NCBI GenBank assembly: GCA_030704615.1
Contig: CM060734.1
Coordinates: 1,176,001-1,240,000 of the forward strand
DNA from: Takakia lepidozioides
Lineage: Eukaryota > Streptophyta > Takakiopsida > Takakiales > Takakiaceae
DNA: 64,000 bases
Direction of reading: 5' to 3'
Shown piece by piece: positions 1 to 10,672 of this stretch (position 1 is its first letter; every line of letters begins with the position of its first letter). The notes below the pieces were generated by a model. That model saw only the letters and a program-made list of their open reading frames with translations, ran no database searches and was not told the DNA's origin. The translations under genes were made by a program, and so were the position numbers.

Positions 1-456
1 AAGTCGCATCGTCTCCTGCGCCGTTGCCGTCTCCTTGGTGGGGATGAAATGGCCCATTTTACTGAACCTATCCACCACTACCATGATTGCATCGAATCCT
101 CTTGACAGCGGCATAGCAGTCATGAAATCCATCGAGACACTTTTCCAAGACCCCTCTAGAATCGGCAAGGGTTGTAACAGCCCCGCTTGCTTTTTGTACT
201 CGCTCCGGTTTTGTTGGCATGTGGTGCATGTCTTGACATACTCCTCGGCCTCCTCCCTTAGTTTGGGCCAGAAATACTCTTTCTTCAGGAGTGTCGCGGT
301 GCGTTTGGCTCTGCTGTGGCCCGCAAGCGTGTCATCATGGCATTCTCTCAAGAGACTATCTCTGATCCCTCCCATCGGCACGTAGAGACGCTTTTATTTG
401 TACCGGAGCAGTCCATTTTGCAAGTGGAACTGCGATTTAACCTCCATCCTCAAGTC
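1..456 (-). pseudogene. Integrase fragment of element A
   Basis: On the minus strand this part encodes the zinc-binding HHCC region (paired Cys near 215-235) followed by the start of the integrase core. It matches the same part of element A-prime at 34150-34560 almost codon for codon. It would insert the cDNA into chromosomes. It is incomplete because the window ends inside the core, and it is out of frame with the RNase H reading frame upstream. Confidence 0.75.
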
Positions 457-1143
457 CTACATCACGGACTTTGTCATCTCGTCCTTTTGGTAAGCCTTCC
501 GGATCTTCTTTTGGAGCGCCGTCTCGCCCCTATATACCAACATGAGCTGCTGCTTTCTACTTAGAGCATCGGCCACCACATTGTCCTGTCCCGGTTTATA
601 TTGGATATCCACGTTGAACACCGCCAAAGTATCTTGCCACCTAAGTTGTTTTGGGGACAACTTAGGCTGTGTGGCAAAATACTTCACCATGACATTGTCC
701 GTGAACACCTTCACCGGGTTGGAACCAACATAGTGGCGCCAAAGCTCATGACAATGCACCATCGCGTTCATTTCTTTCTCGTGCGTTGGCCACCGTCGCT
801 CCACTTCATTCAGTTTCTTACTTTCGTAAGCCACTGGATGTCCATCGTGTATGAGTACACCTCCAATCGCGAAGTCCGACGCATCCGTATGAATCTCAAA
901 TGGACGGTCGAACTCCGGAATTTTCAGGACTGGAGCTTCGGCCATCCGCTGCTTCAACTTGGCAAAAGCTTGGCCACAAAAGGTGTTCCATACACATACC
1001 TTGGATTTACACAGAAAGTCCGACAGTGGCCCCGTGATTTTGGCGAAAATTCTCATATACTTTCGGTAATAGGAGGCGAGTCTTAGGAAGGATCGCACTC
1101 CCGGGACCGAAGTCGGAGGCTCCCAGTCCAAGATCGCCCTCAC
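457..1143 (-). pseudogene. RT thumb and RNase H of element A
   Basis: About 228 codons open on the minus strand. The N-terminal part is the RT connection region (RSFLRLASYYRKYM). Residues about 85-190 form an RNase H domain, with the HTDASDFAIGG aspartate motif, a KEMNAMVHC glutamate helix, and FTDNV with a second aspartate. It ends in ADALSRKQQ, the usual Gypsy RNase H to integrase junction. Function in an active element would be RNA removal during reverse transcription. The reading frame is broken between this and the RT palm on the right. Confidence 0.85.
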
Positions 1144-1352
1144 ATTCTGTCATCCATTTTTATCCCATCCTGTGTAATCACATGCCCTAGGAACTCTACT
1201 TTTGTGACCCCGAATTCGCACTTTTTAGCTTTGGCATACAGCTTTCATTCCCGCAATTTCTAGAACACCCTTTTGAGGTGCTCCAGATACTCTTTCTTTG
1301 TTTTCGAGTACACCAAGATGTCGTCGATGTACACGATTACAAAGTCATCCAA

Positions 1353-1755
1353 CTACTCCTGGAAATGGCTGTTCATTAGCGTACTAAAGGTTGCGGGTGC
1401 GTTGAGTCGAAAAGGCATCACCAAGAACTCATACGAACCATATCTTGTCCTGCACGCAGTTTTCTTCTCATCTCCTTCCGCCACTCGGATTTGATGGTAG
1501 CTGGAGCGCAAATTGATCCGGCTGAAATACTTCGCTGCTGCCAACCGATCGAAGAGGTCGTCGATCCTTGACAAAGGGTATCGGTTCTTGATAGTCACCT
1601 TATTCAGAGCCCTATAATCGACACACATCCGCAGCGTCACATCCTTCTTGTCTGCGAATAGCACCGGGGCTCCGTATGGTGACTTACTCGGCCGGATGTA
1701 ACCCTTTGACATTAGATCCTTGAGCTAAGCCTTCAGCTCGACCAACTCTCTGTGG
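1353..1755 (-). pseudogene. Reverse transcriptase palm/fingers of element A
   Basis: Minus-strand reading shows classic Gypsy RT blocks: [19 protein letters not shown], then [18 protein letters not shown] and [12 protein letters not shown]. The YIDD catalytic box lies just left of 1353, near 1330. MPFRLNAPA shows a substitution relative to the usual [10 protein letters not shown]. The open stretch is cut on the right by insertion of element B at 1755/1756. Confidence 0.85.
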
Positions 1756-2425
1756 TGTCACAGACATAGCCCAGAAGAACTTATCAAGAGTAAATACCAG
1801 AAGTTACCAAGTTATTATGGTACCAAAAATTACCATGACTTACCGTAATTTACCATGATCTATCATGATTTACCATTACTTACCAAGTTGCCGGGAGTTT
1901 ACCAAATTACCAAGAGTAACTTGGGAAACTACTCAGGAAGCTTCCTTTGGAGGAAACTTCTCCAACAAGATACCTCATTTGTTTAAGGAAGCTTCTCCAT
2001 CAAGAAACCTTTGTTTAATCTTGGAAACTTCTCCAGCAAGAAATCTCCATAGGAGAGGATTTTTGGGGAAGCTTCTTAGTAGTCAGTATATATAGGAGGC
2101 AAGACTGGACACTCTTCAGTCTCGCCACCACCAGTTCAAGCTACTCTTGTTTCCAGTTCCCAGTACTCTAGCCCAGTTTCTAGTATCTCGTACTCCAGTC
2201 CAGTTTCCAGCATTCTAGTATTCAAGTCGTGTTCCAATATCTTGTACTCTTGTTCATTGTTATAAAGATCGTCTTGATTCCTATTTACTCATCGTGCATT
2301 CGGCCACGCCGACCTTGACTTCTTGTCTAGCATTGTACCTCTAGTTTTATCTCTTGTTTGTGTTCAGTCATGTTCTCGACCTTGACAGTTTGACGAGACT
2401 AAAGTTTGTTCTTTGGTTAGTTAAG
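1756..2425 (+). repeat. 5' LTR and leader of element B
   Basis: Starts TGTCACAGACATAGCCC. It contains a run of TTACCA/TTACCATGA-type short repeats (1800-1900) and a TATATATA box near 2087. The LTR/leader boundary cannot be fixed because the 3' copy is truncated. A tRNA primer site is not clear. Confidence 0.7.
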
Positions 2426-3446
2426 ATGGAAGGCACATTTGCGGAAATGGTCACCACATTGCAGAGTCTTCAGCTCCAGATGCAAGAACTTCGTCATCTA
2501 CCGCCCAATTGTAAGCTGATCAGTCTCAAGATCTTGACAACGCTCTCCACAATTTGCAACAACAAATTTCAGAATTAAAGGAGTCGAACAATGGATCTTC
2601 ATTCATACGAGTCCCTACTGCAACAGCTCCTACTGCAACGGTTCATCTTCAACAGATTACGAGAGAACCAAAGATCAGCATGCCCGAGAAATTTGATGGG
2701 ACGAGATCAAGATTTCGCGGTTTTGTTCAACTAGTACGACTGTTCCTACGACTACCTCCACAACGCTACCCCGATGAAGGAATTCAAGTGGGATTCGTGG
2801 GCACCCTTCTTGGTTTGCACCGCTATTAGAAAAAAATTCGCATTTACTATATAATTTTGTAGCATTCATGTCCGAGTTCACTGCAACGTTTGGAGATAAT
2901 GATAGAGAGAGAGTTGCAGAAACAAAGATGCGAAATCTTCGACAAGGAGCACGTCCTGCTTCCGTTTATGCTGCCGAATTTTGACAACTTGCGTGCGACC
3001 TCGACTGGAATGAGAAGAGCCTCATTAGTCAGTTTCGATGTGGACTAAAAGATGATGTAAAAGATTTGTTGCTGACAATGCCAAATGTGAGCACACTAAG
3101 TGAATTCATCACCCAAGTCATTGCATGCGATAATCGTTTGTTCGAAAGACGTCAAGAGAAGCGATCTAGATGGTCGACGACGCATCATGTCACTGCTACT
3201 ACGACATCAAATACAACGATCCATCAGACATCCAGTAGTAATCCTATGCAGATTGATGTTGTCCGATTCAAACCATTGACGCCACAAGAAAAACAAAGAC
3301 GGCGCTCGAATGGATTATGCCTCTATTGCGGAGAAGAAGATCACATAACATTAAACTGCCCCAACAAAAGAAGATTCAAAGCTCGGGACATAACTCAAGT
3401 GTTCGATACGAGGAGGTCGGAAAACGACGATGTCCAGTCACAGTAG
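2426..3446 (+). pseudogene. gag of element B
   Basis: An ATG at 2426 opens a coiled-coil-like start (EMVTTLQSLQLQMQEL), which breaks by frameshift near 2560 and again near 2830. The C-terminal part (3066-3446) carries the nucleocapsid zinc knuckle CLYCGEEDHITLNC (C-x2-C-x4-H-x4-C). It would coat and package the element RNA. At least two frameshifts and one stop separate the parts. Confidence 0.8.
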
Positions 3447-3685
3447 GGACCATGCGGCTGGACACCACAAATTCCTTACCGAAAAAAGGTTTCTTTCTAC
3501 CTCCAGACCCTGCACCTTGCTTCACAGTTCCGGTAAAAATCAGAGTGCAAAATCGAGATATCGTTGTAGAAGCACTTTTGGACTCAGGAGCTTCAGCTTG
3601 TTTTATGGACAAAAACTTTGCGAAGCAACACAATTTAACGCTCGTAAAGAAGAAACTCTCGGCCCCCGTTGAAGTCATCGATTGA
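3447..3685 (+). pseudogene. Aspartic protease of element B
   Basis: Encodes VEALLDSGASACFMDKNFA, the DSG active-site turn of retropepsins, in a frame shifted from gag. It would cleave the Gag-Pol polyprotein. The stop at 3683 and the decayed stretch 3686-3928 separate it from RT. Confidence 0.75.
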
Positions 3686-3928
3686 CGACCGTTAGCATCA
3701 GGAAATGTGGACCATGAAACTCGACCACTTGAAGTGAAGCTTAAATATCAAGCATCACATATTGTTTTCAATGTCATCCAGTCTCCAACGAATCATGTGA
3801 TCCTTGGACTTCCCTAGTTCGTACTTCACAATCCCGACATCGACTGGTGATCGCGAAAAATTTCTTCAAGACAAAAATGTAGAAATATCAAAGGTATTCA
3901 ACCCCTATTCTTTGGAGCTAGAGCTTTC

Positions 3929-5190
3929 ATGAGAGCTACAAAAAAAACGGCGGCATTTGCACTTTATGCGACTCCGATCAAGACCACAACAGACAAAGGT
4001 ACTTCAACATTACCCGCTCAATATCAAGATTTCAAAGATGTCTTCGAGAAGAAAAATGCAGACATGTTGCCAGAACATCGACCTTATGACTATGCAATTG
4101 AGTTACAAGAAGGAGCCCAACCACCATTCGGCCCAATCCATAACTTATCCCACACGGAGTTGGCTGCATTACGTGAATACATTGATGAAAATTTGTCGAA
4201 GCACTTCATCCGACTTTCAAAATCACCCGCGGGGGCGCCTATCTTGTTTGTGAAAAAGAATGACGGATCATTACGCATGTGTGTCGATTATCGCGGTCTC
4301 AACAAAGTCACAATCAAGAAACGTTATCCGTTGCCGCTGATTTCTAGGCTTCTCGACCAGCTGGGACGAGCGAAGATTTTCACCAAAATCGACTTGAGAT
4401 GAGCATATAACCTTGTACAGATAAAAGAAGGAGACGAATGGAAAACAACTTTTCGAACAAGGTATGGACATTTTGAATACAGTGTTATGCCTTTCAATCT
4501 TACCAATGCTCCAGCAATTTTCCAATATATGATGAATGACATCTTTCGAAAAAATTTAAATGACTTTGTAGTCATCTATTTGGACGACATTTTGATATTT
4601 TCACAGAATGAAGAAGAACATGGCCGCCATGTACGCCTTGTCCTTGATAAATTAAGAGAAAGAGGACTATATGTCAAGTTGGAAAAATGTCTTTCCATCA
4701 ATCTGAGGTCGAATTTCTGGGCTACATTATTTCCGACAAAGACGTCTTTATGGATCAGAAGAAAATACAAACCATTATCGAGTGGATTAAACCAACTTCG
4801 GTCCGAGATGTACAATGTTTTCTGGGCTTTGCAAATTTCTATAGAATCTTCATCAATGACTACTCCAAAATTGCTGCACCATTGATACGACTCACATGGA
4901 AGGACAAATTTGTATGGGACAAGAAGGCTGACCAGACATTTGAAAGGCTGAAGCAGACATTTACAACGGCTCCAATACTGGTACATGCAGACCCATCTAA
5001 ACCATTCTTCTTAGAAGCAGATGCATCGGACTTTGCACTTGGCGCGGTACTCTCGCAATACGGTACAGATGGCCGACTCCACCCTGTTGGTTTTCGTTCT
5101 CGCAATTTTTCCACTGCGGAGATCAATTATGAAATCCATGACAAAGAACTTTTAGCGATTATCGATGCTTTTGAGGAGTGACGACATCTA
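3929..5190 (+). pseudogene. Reverse transcriptase and RNase H of element B
   Basis: RT blocks in order: [20 protein letters not shown] (about 4276), FTKIDLR followed by [23 protein letters not shown], and the catalytic YLDD box in [13 protein letters not shown] (about 4575). A frameshift near 4690 leads into EFLGYIISD and [12 protein letters not shown]. RNase H follows with LEADASDFALGAVLSQ and YEIHDKELLAI, then TGA at 5179. The frame continues past this stop into the next block. Probably one polyprotein before decay. Confidence 0.88.
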
Positions 5191-6456
5191 TTGGAGGGAG
5201 CTAAACATCAGGTTACTGTCTATATCGATCACAAAAACCTCGAATATTTTATGAGTGCTCGTGTTTTGAATCGACGTCAAGCGAGATGGAGTATGTCACT
5301 AGCAAGGTTTGATTTTGTTATTACCTACCGTCCCGGACATCTTCAAGGAAAACCAGATGCTCTTTCTCGACGATCGTATCTTGCGCCAAAAGAAGGGGAT
5401 GCAGTTTTTGACCAACAAAAATCCATTATCTTGAAACCATCAAATCTCCAATTGAATATGCTATCCATGTCCACCTATGACGATGCAAAGATCATAAAGG
5501 AGATTCAGGAAGCACTGAAGAGCGACCATTTTGCTACGACACTACAAAGTCAACTAAATCAACCTCGAGACAACCCACATGTTACAAACGACTTCGAATT
5601 CAAAGATGACTTACTTTACTTCAAGGGACTTCTCTATGTACCTCTAGGACCTACACAACTTCGAATTCTTCAAACATGTTATGATCTTCTGGCTGCAGGA
5701 CATTTTGGCTTCAACAAAACATTGGAGTTGATATCCAGGGACTATTGGTGGCCGCAGATGTGGAAACTCGTGAAAGAATTCATAAAATCTTGTGACACGT
5801 GTGCTGGAGCGAAGGGACCACGACATCGACCTTACGGCCTTCTTCAACCATTACCCATTCCTGAGGGTCCATGATCGTCCGTGTCTATGGACTTTATTAC
5901 GGACCTTCCAATTTCCAAGACCACCGATTCAATCCTTGTTATTGTAGACTGTTTTACGAAGATGACACATTTCATTCCATGTAATAAGATGGTTACCGGC
6001 GAGGAAACTGCAAGACTCTTCCTCAATAATATCTACCACATTCATAGACTCCCGAAGGACATCGTATCTGATCGAGGACCACAGTTCATATCAAATTTCT
6101 GGAGGGGATTATTTCACATATTGGATACTAAGATCAACCTCTCTACAGCTAATCATCCATAGACTGATGGTCAAACCGAACGTGTAAACCAGATTTTGGA
6201 GCAGTATCTTCGCTGTACGATAAATTATCACCAAGACAATTGGACGGACCTTCTGTCATTGGCTGAGTTTGCCTACAACAACACTATACATTCTTCGACC
6301 AAACAAACTCCATTTTCCTCCAATTATGGTCATCATCCTCGAGCAAACCCTTTCCACATGAAGACTGTTGGAAGCCCTGATGCAAAAAACCTTGCTACTC
6401 ATCTAGCTACGATTCACAAAGAACTTACATCCCACCTCGCAGAAGCTCAAAAATAA
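5191..6456 (+). pseudogene. RNase H end and integrase of element B
   Basis: Begins with the last RNase H aspartate (VYIDHKNLEYF) and PDALSRRSY. Then comes the HHCC integrase finger (GHFGFNKTLELI, CDTCAGAK), a stop at 5872, and the DDE core. The core shows MDFITDLPISK, VDCFTKMTHFIPC, SDRGPQFISNFW and, after a TAG at 6161, [16 protein letters not shown] with its glutamate. A further stop lies at 6454. All catalytic residues can still be read, so the damage is mostly nonsense changes. Confidence 0.88.
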
Positions 6457-6984
6457 TACAAGGAGTATGCGGATCAACGTCGCCAACTCCAACCCCAGTT
6501 CAAGGTCGGTGATCGTGTGTGGCTTCTTTGACGAGACATACAAACCTCGCGATCATCAATGAAGTTGGATTATCAACGCCTGGGACCATTCAAAATTATT
6601 CGACAAATAAATCCGGTCAGTTTTCGGCTTGAACTCCCACGAAGTATGCGCATCCATCCAGTCTTTCATGTTTCATTATTGGAGTTGTATCATCCATCGA
6701 ATATTCCAAGGAGAGTTTCCGTACCACCTCAACTAGTCGAAGTCAATCAAGAACTTGAGTATGAAGTCGACGAAGTCCTAGACTCTCGCATCAAGTATAA
6801 ACGTCTTGAGTATTTCGTACATTGGAAAGGCTACGACATCAGCAAATGAACGTGAGAACCTTCATCCAACCTCACCAATGCATCTGACAAAGTCCAAGAG
6901 TTTTATCAACGATATCCAGCTAAGCCCCGAGCTACACGTCAATACGACGTCACAACGATGATGTCAGCCAAGTTAGCTTCAAAG
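6457..6984 (+). pseudogene. Integrase C-terminus and chromodomain of element B
   Basis: The GPY/F-type integrase tail (RLGPFKIIRQINPVSFRLEL, then HPVFHVSLLELY) runs into a chromodomain: EYEVDEVLDSRIKYKRLEYF followed by VHWKGYDISK. After two stops at Trp positions come the SNLTNASDKVQEFYQRYP end helix. Chromodomains of this kind steer chromoviruses to marked heterochromatin. The TGA codons near 6847 and 6853 interrupt it. Confidence 0.85.
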
Positions 6985-7548
6985 TGAAGACTTCATATTC
7001 AATGTACCTGATACACGCTAAGGAGGGAGGAGCACCACACATCAGTATATATAGCTACACTTCCAGCACTATTGCATCTTGTATTGGCAGCATGGAGTCA
7101 CAGGAACCAGATACATTGGAGTTGTCGCTTACCCAGCTATCGGATCAGCCATTCCGACTCTCACGACCTTCAACATCACGCCGACGCTCTCCAGACGATG
7201 GGCCACCAATGCGACGCGTACTTCCTCTTCTGAACCCCGTATGACGGCAACTAAAGCCTACTCAAAGTCTGATAATTCTGTTGGAGGTTGAGGCTTCGGA
7301 CCCAGAGGGCAACGAAATCATGTTTGAAGGCAGCTTCAAAAATCAGAATGCTCAAATCACTTCGTGGTCCCTAGTTCAAGGTGTTGGACACTATCGATGG
7401 TTGCATGGATCTATAAATCATTTGAGTCAAGAACGAAGAGTCGAATACTTGGCAAGTACCATTCGCCGGATTTTGGATTTTCTCCAACTCTAAACAAGTC
7501 CAAGATTTTACCGCTCCTTGAGGAACTCGATGCTAGAAGATGAGGTGA
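6985..7548 (+). other. Element B 3' region between chromodomain and LTR
   Basis: Open stretches occur here (for example 6984-7244), but no domain is recognised. A TATATATAG box sits near 7046. A purine-rich run (AGAAGATGAGGTGA, about 7535-7548) just before the 3' LTR is the likely polypurine tract. Confidence 0.5.
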
Positions 7549-7607
7549 TGTCACGGACATAGCCCAGAAAAACTTATCAAGAGTAAATACCAGAAGTTAC
7601 CAAGTTA
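7549..7607 (+). repeat. Truncated 3' LTR of element B
   Basis: TGTCACGGACATAGCCC and the following bases match the 5' LTR start at 1756. The match ends at about 7607, where element A gag/protease sequence begins. The remaining LTR is deleted. Confidence 0.85.
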
Positions 7608-8922
7608 CCACGTTAGTTCCGAAAATTATCCCATCCACGAACATTAACTGACTTCCTTTACGCAAAGCGTCAGTTTCCAGATACAACTCACAAGAGTAAT
7701 TGTCTACCTTGCAAGTCTTGGCGACCACCGCCTCCACCAAGCGGCTGATTGAATCTTCGGACAGCTCCGTGGCCGCCCGGGTCATGTTCAATTGTCGGGG
7801 TTTCGTGCACTTCTTGGCCATGTGCCCGGGCTCCCCGCAATTGAAGTACACTCCATCGAAGGTCGCCTTCTGTCCGCCATAAGCCGCCGCACCTGCTTTT
7901 CCTTTCGGAGCACCGGGTGCCGCCTTGACGTATGAAGGCCCTCCCTTCAATTTCCACGTGCTATTGTCGCCGCGTGGCCTATCCCACTTCTTTTCCGGTC
8001 GGAAGGAGTCACTCTCCCGCCGGGCCTTCTTGTGGTTCAGCTCCGTACGGCCTTGTCTTTCGCCCCTAGGGACATCCAAGAAACATTCAGCCCTCTCAAT
8101 TGCCTCATTCAAAGTCTTAGGTGGCTTCTCCTCCAACTTCCGTCTGGCCCATGGGGCCAGTCCCGCCACAAAGTTGAAGACCATTTCTGGTTCTGTCATG
8201 TCCGCGACTTCGAGCAACAACACATTGAAAGCCTGAACATATCCCCGAATGTCATCTGTTTGCTTCAAATTCCTCATCTTGTCCCGTGCGAGCCAGGAAG
8301 CGTTGAGGGGCACAAACTGTTTCTTCATAAGTTCCTTGAACCCACTCCAGTTCAAGGTTTCCGGGTTTGGACCTCGGTCGTGAAGGCGTTTTTGCCACCA
8401 TTGTTGAGCATAGCCCCTCAAATAGGTGGGAGCCACTTCCACCCAATCCTTGTCACTCAACTTGGCAGCCCGGAAGTATTGTTCTAGCTCTAAGAGCCAG
8501 GTGTTGAGTGCCTTCCGATTTCAGATGCCCTCGAAGGTGCCGGGTTCCTTAGGCTTCACCTTAAACTTTGCCTTGGTGGAAGTGGCATTAGCCACCTTCA
8601 ACACGTCTTTCAACGTCCCGCCAAACTGCACCAACAATCCTTCCCAAAAGGCTACTGGCAAGGGAGGAATCTGTTGGTCTGTCAGAGCTCTCAGGAATTC
8701 CTCGGGCTCCGACTCCTCAGATTCCTCCCGTTCTTGAGCGGCCTCGCTTTCAAAAACATGCATCGCTTCCTCAAATGGCCGCTTCGGTGACACGTCGCCC
8801 CCATCGGGCTCACCATGATCATCATCTTTCGGGCCATTCCGCTTTCGCTTTGGCTTGCCCGATCTCATGATGAGGCCGATCCCAAGGACGATCGCGTACT
8901 GAACTCTAAGCTTTGATACCAA
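7608..8922 (-). pseudogene. gag of element A
   Basis: Minus strand. The N-terminal part (8922-8521) is a charged Glu/Ser-rich region; a stop lies at the frame break near 8522. The retrotransposon gag domain follows (QQWWQKRLHDRGPNPETLNW, FVPLNASWLARDKMRNLKQT), then a basic linker and the zinc knuckle CGEPGHMAKKC. The first Cys of the knuckle is inside YFNCGEPGH. The left end reaches SQLMFVDGIIFGTNV, where the protease would begin, and is cut by element B. It is close to the gag of element A-prime at 31330-32580. Confidence 0.88.
8910..8921 (-). promoter_or_regulatory. tRNA-Met primer-binding site of element A
   Basis: Minus-strand TGGTATCAAAGC lies two bases inside the LTR end. It differs by one base from the usual initiator tRNA-Met complement TGGTATCAGAGC, which A-prime keeps intact. 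Confidence 0.8.
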
Positions 8923-8923
8923 G

Positions 8924-9636
8924 TGTCGCGCACCTCACTTCGGTAAGCTCCCCTTCAAGTCATAGTTACCCGCTTTGATGCGCGCGCCTAACTCCAAACC
9001 TGGCCGTCGGGCCAACTCGGAGCTTTGGCCGCTCACCGGGACATAACGGTCACCCTTTACTCTTCCAAAAGACCCTCCACCAATTTGGGCCTAGTGGAAA
9101 TTCCGTTTGGTAGATGGCAGTCCGGAATAGCTCCCCACTCCTTGGTCGCTTTCCGGCTCGCTCGCTTACTCACTAGTTTTTGGTCTCCAACGGGCTTGCA
9201 CCGTTCTCGGGGTTACTACTCCCTATATATACTTCTGTGACTGTCCGCGGGGGTTTCACATTTTATGGCGAACCACCATGAAGACCCTCGACTCCCGGTG
9301 ATGAGTCGCGGTGAGTCTTGGCCCACCCACCACGGCCCCATTGGACCGTGATGAGTCCCAAGACTCCCCACGACTCCCACCACAAGGTCTCCGCCCCATG
9401 GTGAGTCCTATGCCACCCCCACTAAGTCCCGCTAAGCTACCGCCACCCCTTGTGGAGCCACCCCCACCGCAACCCGGTGTGCGGGGCTCCACTTAGTGAG
9501 CGCCTCCGCCTCCTTGAGTGCCTTGGGCACTCAAGGGTGCTTCAGCCCCCCGTACCTATCGCTGCCACTGCCCCCACCACAGGGGCAGCCCCTCCTACGT
9601 CCCGACCCCCTGCCCTCAAGGCACAGGGCCGCAACA
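8924..9636 (-). repeat. 5' LTR of element A
   Basis: 713 bp, minus strand, starting TGTTGCGGCCCTGTGCC and ending GCGCGACA. It is similar over its length to the LTR at 30574-31275 and the lone LTR at 35755-36475. A TATATATA box lies at 9224-9231. Its outer end at 9636 abuts non-element sequence. Confidence 0.88.
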
Positions 9637-9776
9637 CGCTCATTCTGCAGCTTCATCATTGGAATGGTTGGAGATGGATATCGCTTTGTATATCGAATGA
9701 TATCTCATTAATATTTCCACCTCCATGTGATTTACGTAGCCCAGAGTGCCAATTTGCATCACTTGCTCCAACTTAT

Positions 9777-10672
9777 TTGTTGTGAACATCAATGTACTCA
9801 TCCGTCTCATCCAAAATTTCCTCCTGAAACAAGCAACCATAAGTAGAATTCCTAGCATGTTGTAAGCAAATAGGTGAAAATTAAAAAAAGGTAACCAAGC
9901 ACACGTGGCCAATTAGGGTCTTGACCAACTCTGGTATTATCCCTATTTGATAATTCACAGCATAAATTTGAGAAGCAAACATGCACCAAACACTTCCACT
10001 GGACAAGATGCCTACAAAGAACAGAGAAACCATCAATCATGCACTCACATGAACCCTGCAGTCCTCAACTAACTTCTATTTTGAAAGGACACATTTGTGA
10101 AATGCATGGTGAAGACCAGACCACATTTTGAAAGGACACATTTGTAAAAATGCATGGTGAAGACCAGACCTAGTGTCCCTTGGACTTCTTAGATTCATTG
10201 ACAATTTCACGAGGAGTTTAGTCAAACGTCAGCTGGAGTCAAGGTAAATTGTGCCACTTCAATCAAATCAGTAGAGAGAGAATCATGCAGGCTGTGGGTA
10301 CAAAAACCGAGCCCAGTTCTAGGAGATAGTGAGAGCTCCATGAAAGTCCAGGAGCCAATACCCACTTCACTCTTGTTTCCTCACATTCACAGAGACAACC
10401 GGTAAAGAGCACAGTGGGAGAGAACCAACCTATAAGAGCTCCTCGATTAGGTCCTCCATGGTTATTATACCCACAACCTCCTCATCATTCGGAAAGCTTG
10501 GCAGCGATTCCTCCCTTATTTCTAACACGTTGCCAGTTCCAGTATGTTCCCATTTCTTACTGCGCTGACTGTGTAACAAGCCACCCTCTCCATCCTCGTT
10601 TCTTCGAACAACAACAGGTATAGAAACGTCGTTGCCTTTGTGGGAGTTGTGTTTGACATAATCGCCTCTCAA
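9777..10672 (-). pseudogene. CNNM/CBSDUF (DUF21-CBS) gene fragment
   Basis: Two minus-strand exons of the plant CBSDUF family (CNNM/CorC-like membrane proteins linked to Mg2+ transport). Exon 10672-10430 reads QRSKKW, then an acidic stretch, then VVGIITMEDLIEELL. Exon 9823-9777, after a TTTCAG acceptor, reads EEILDETDEYIDVHN. Together they form the end of the second CBS domain. The last codon of the first exon is TAG where the family has Gln (CAG), and the donor after the second exon is AT instead of GT. Both changes fit single transitions. No DUF21 membrane exons were found to the right. Element A sits immediately downstream. Likely a dead fragment. Confidence 0.7.
10078..10171. repeat. Tandem duplication, 47 bp unit
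   Basis: ATTTTGAAAGGACACATTTG begins at 10078 and again at 10125. Both units continue to ATGCATGGTGAAGACCAGACC with only a few changes. It lies in the intron of the CNNM fragment. Confidence 0.85.

Larger units (their letters stand above)
1756..7607 (+). mobile_element. Ty3/Gypsy chromovirus-type element B inserted in element A
   Basis: Plus-strand LTR element with gag, protease, RT, RNase H, integrase and chromodomain in canonical Gypsy order. The 5' LTR starts TGTCACAGACATAGCCC at 1756. The same sequence with few changes recurs at 7549 as the 3' LTR, which is cut after about 59 bp at 7607, where element A sequence resumes. Several in-frame stops (4400, 5179, 5872, 6161, 6454, 6529, 6847) make it inactive. 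Most stops lie where related proteins have Trp, Arg or Gln, so they fit single transitions. Confidence 0.9.
1..9636 (-). mobile_element. Ty3/Gypsy element A (partial, runs off left edge)
   Basis: Minus-strand LTR retrotransposon. Going leftward: LTR 9636-8924, tRNA-Met-type primer site, gag, then after an interruption reverse transcriptase, RNase H and integrase down to base 1. The 3' end and second LTR lie outside the window. Element B (1756-7607) is inserted in its pol. About 600 bp that the related element A-prime has at 32597-33196 (protease side) is missing at the right edge of B, so a deletion accompanied or followed the insertion. Stops and frameshifts make it non-autonomous. Confidence 0.9.

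Noticed and set aside
7925-8737. Plus-strand open frames opposite element A gag
   Set aside because: They are the complement of a clear gag domain and zinc knuckle on the minus strand and show no domain of their own.
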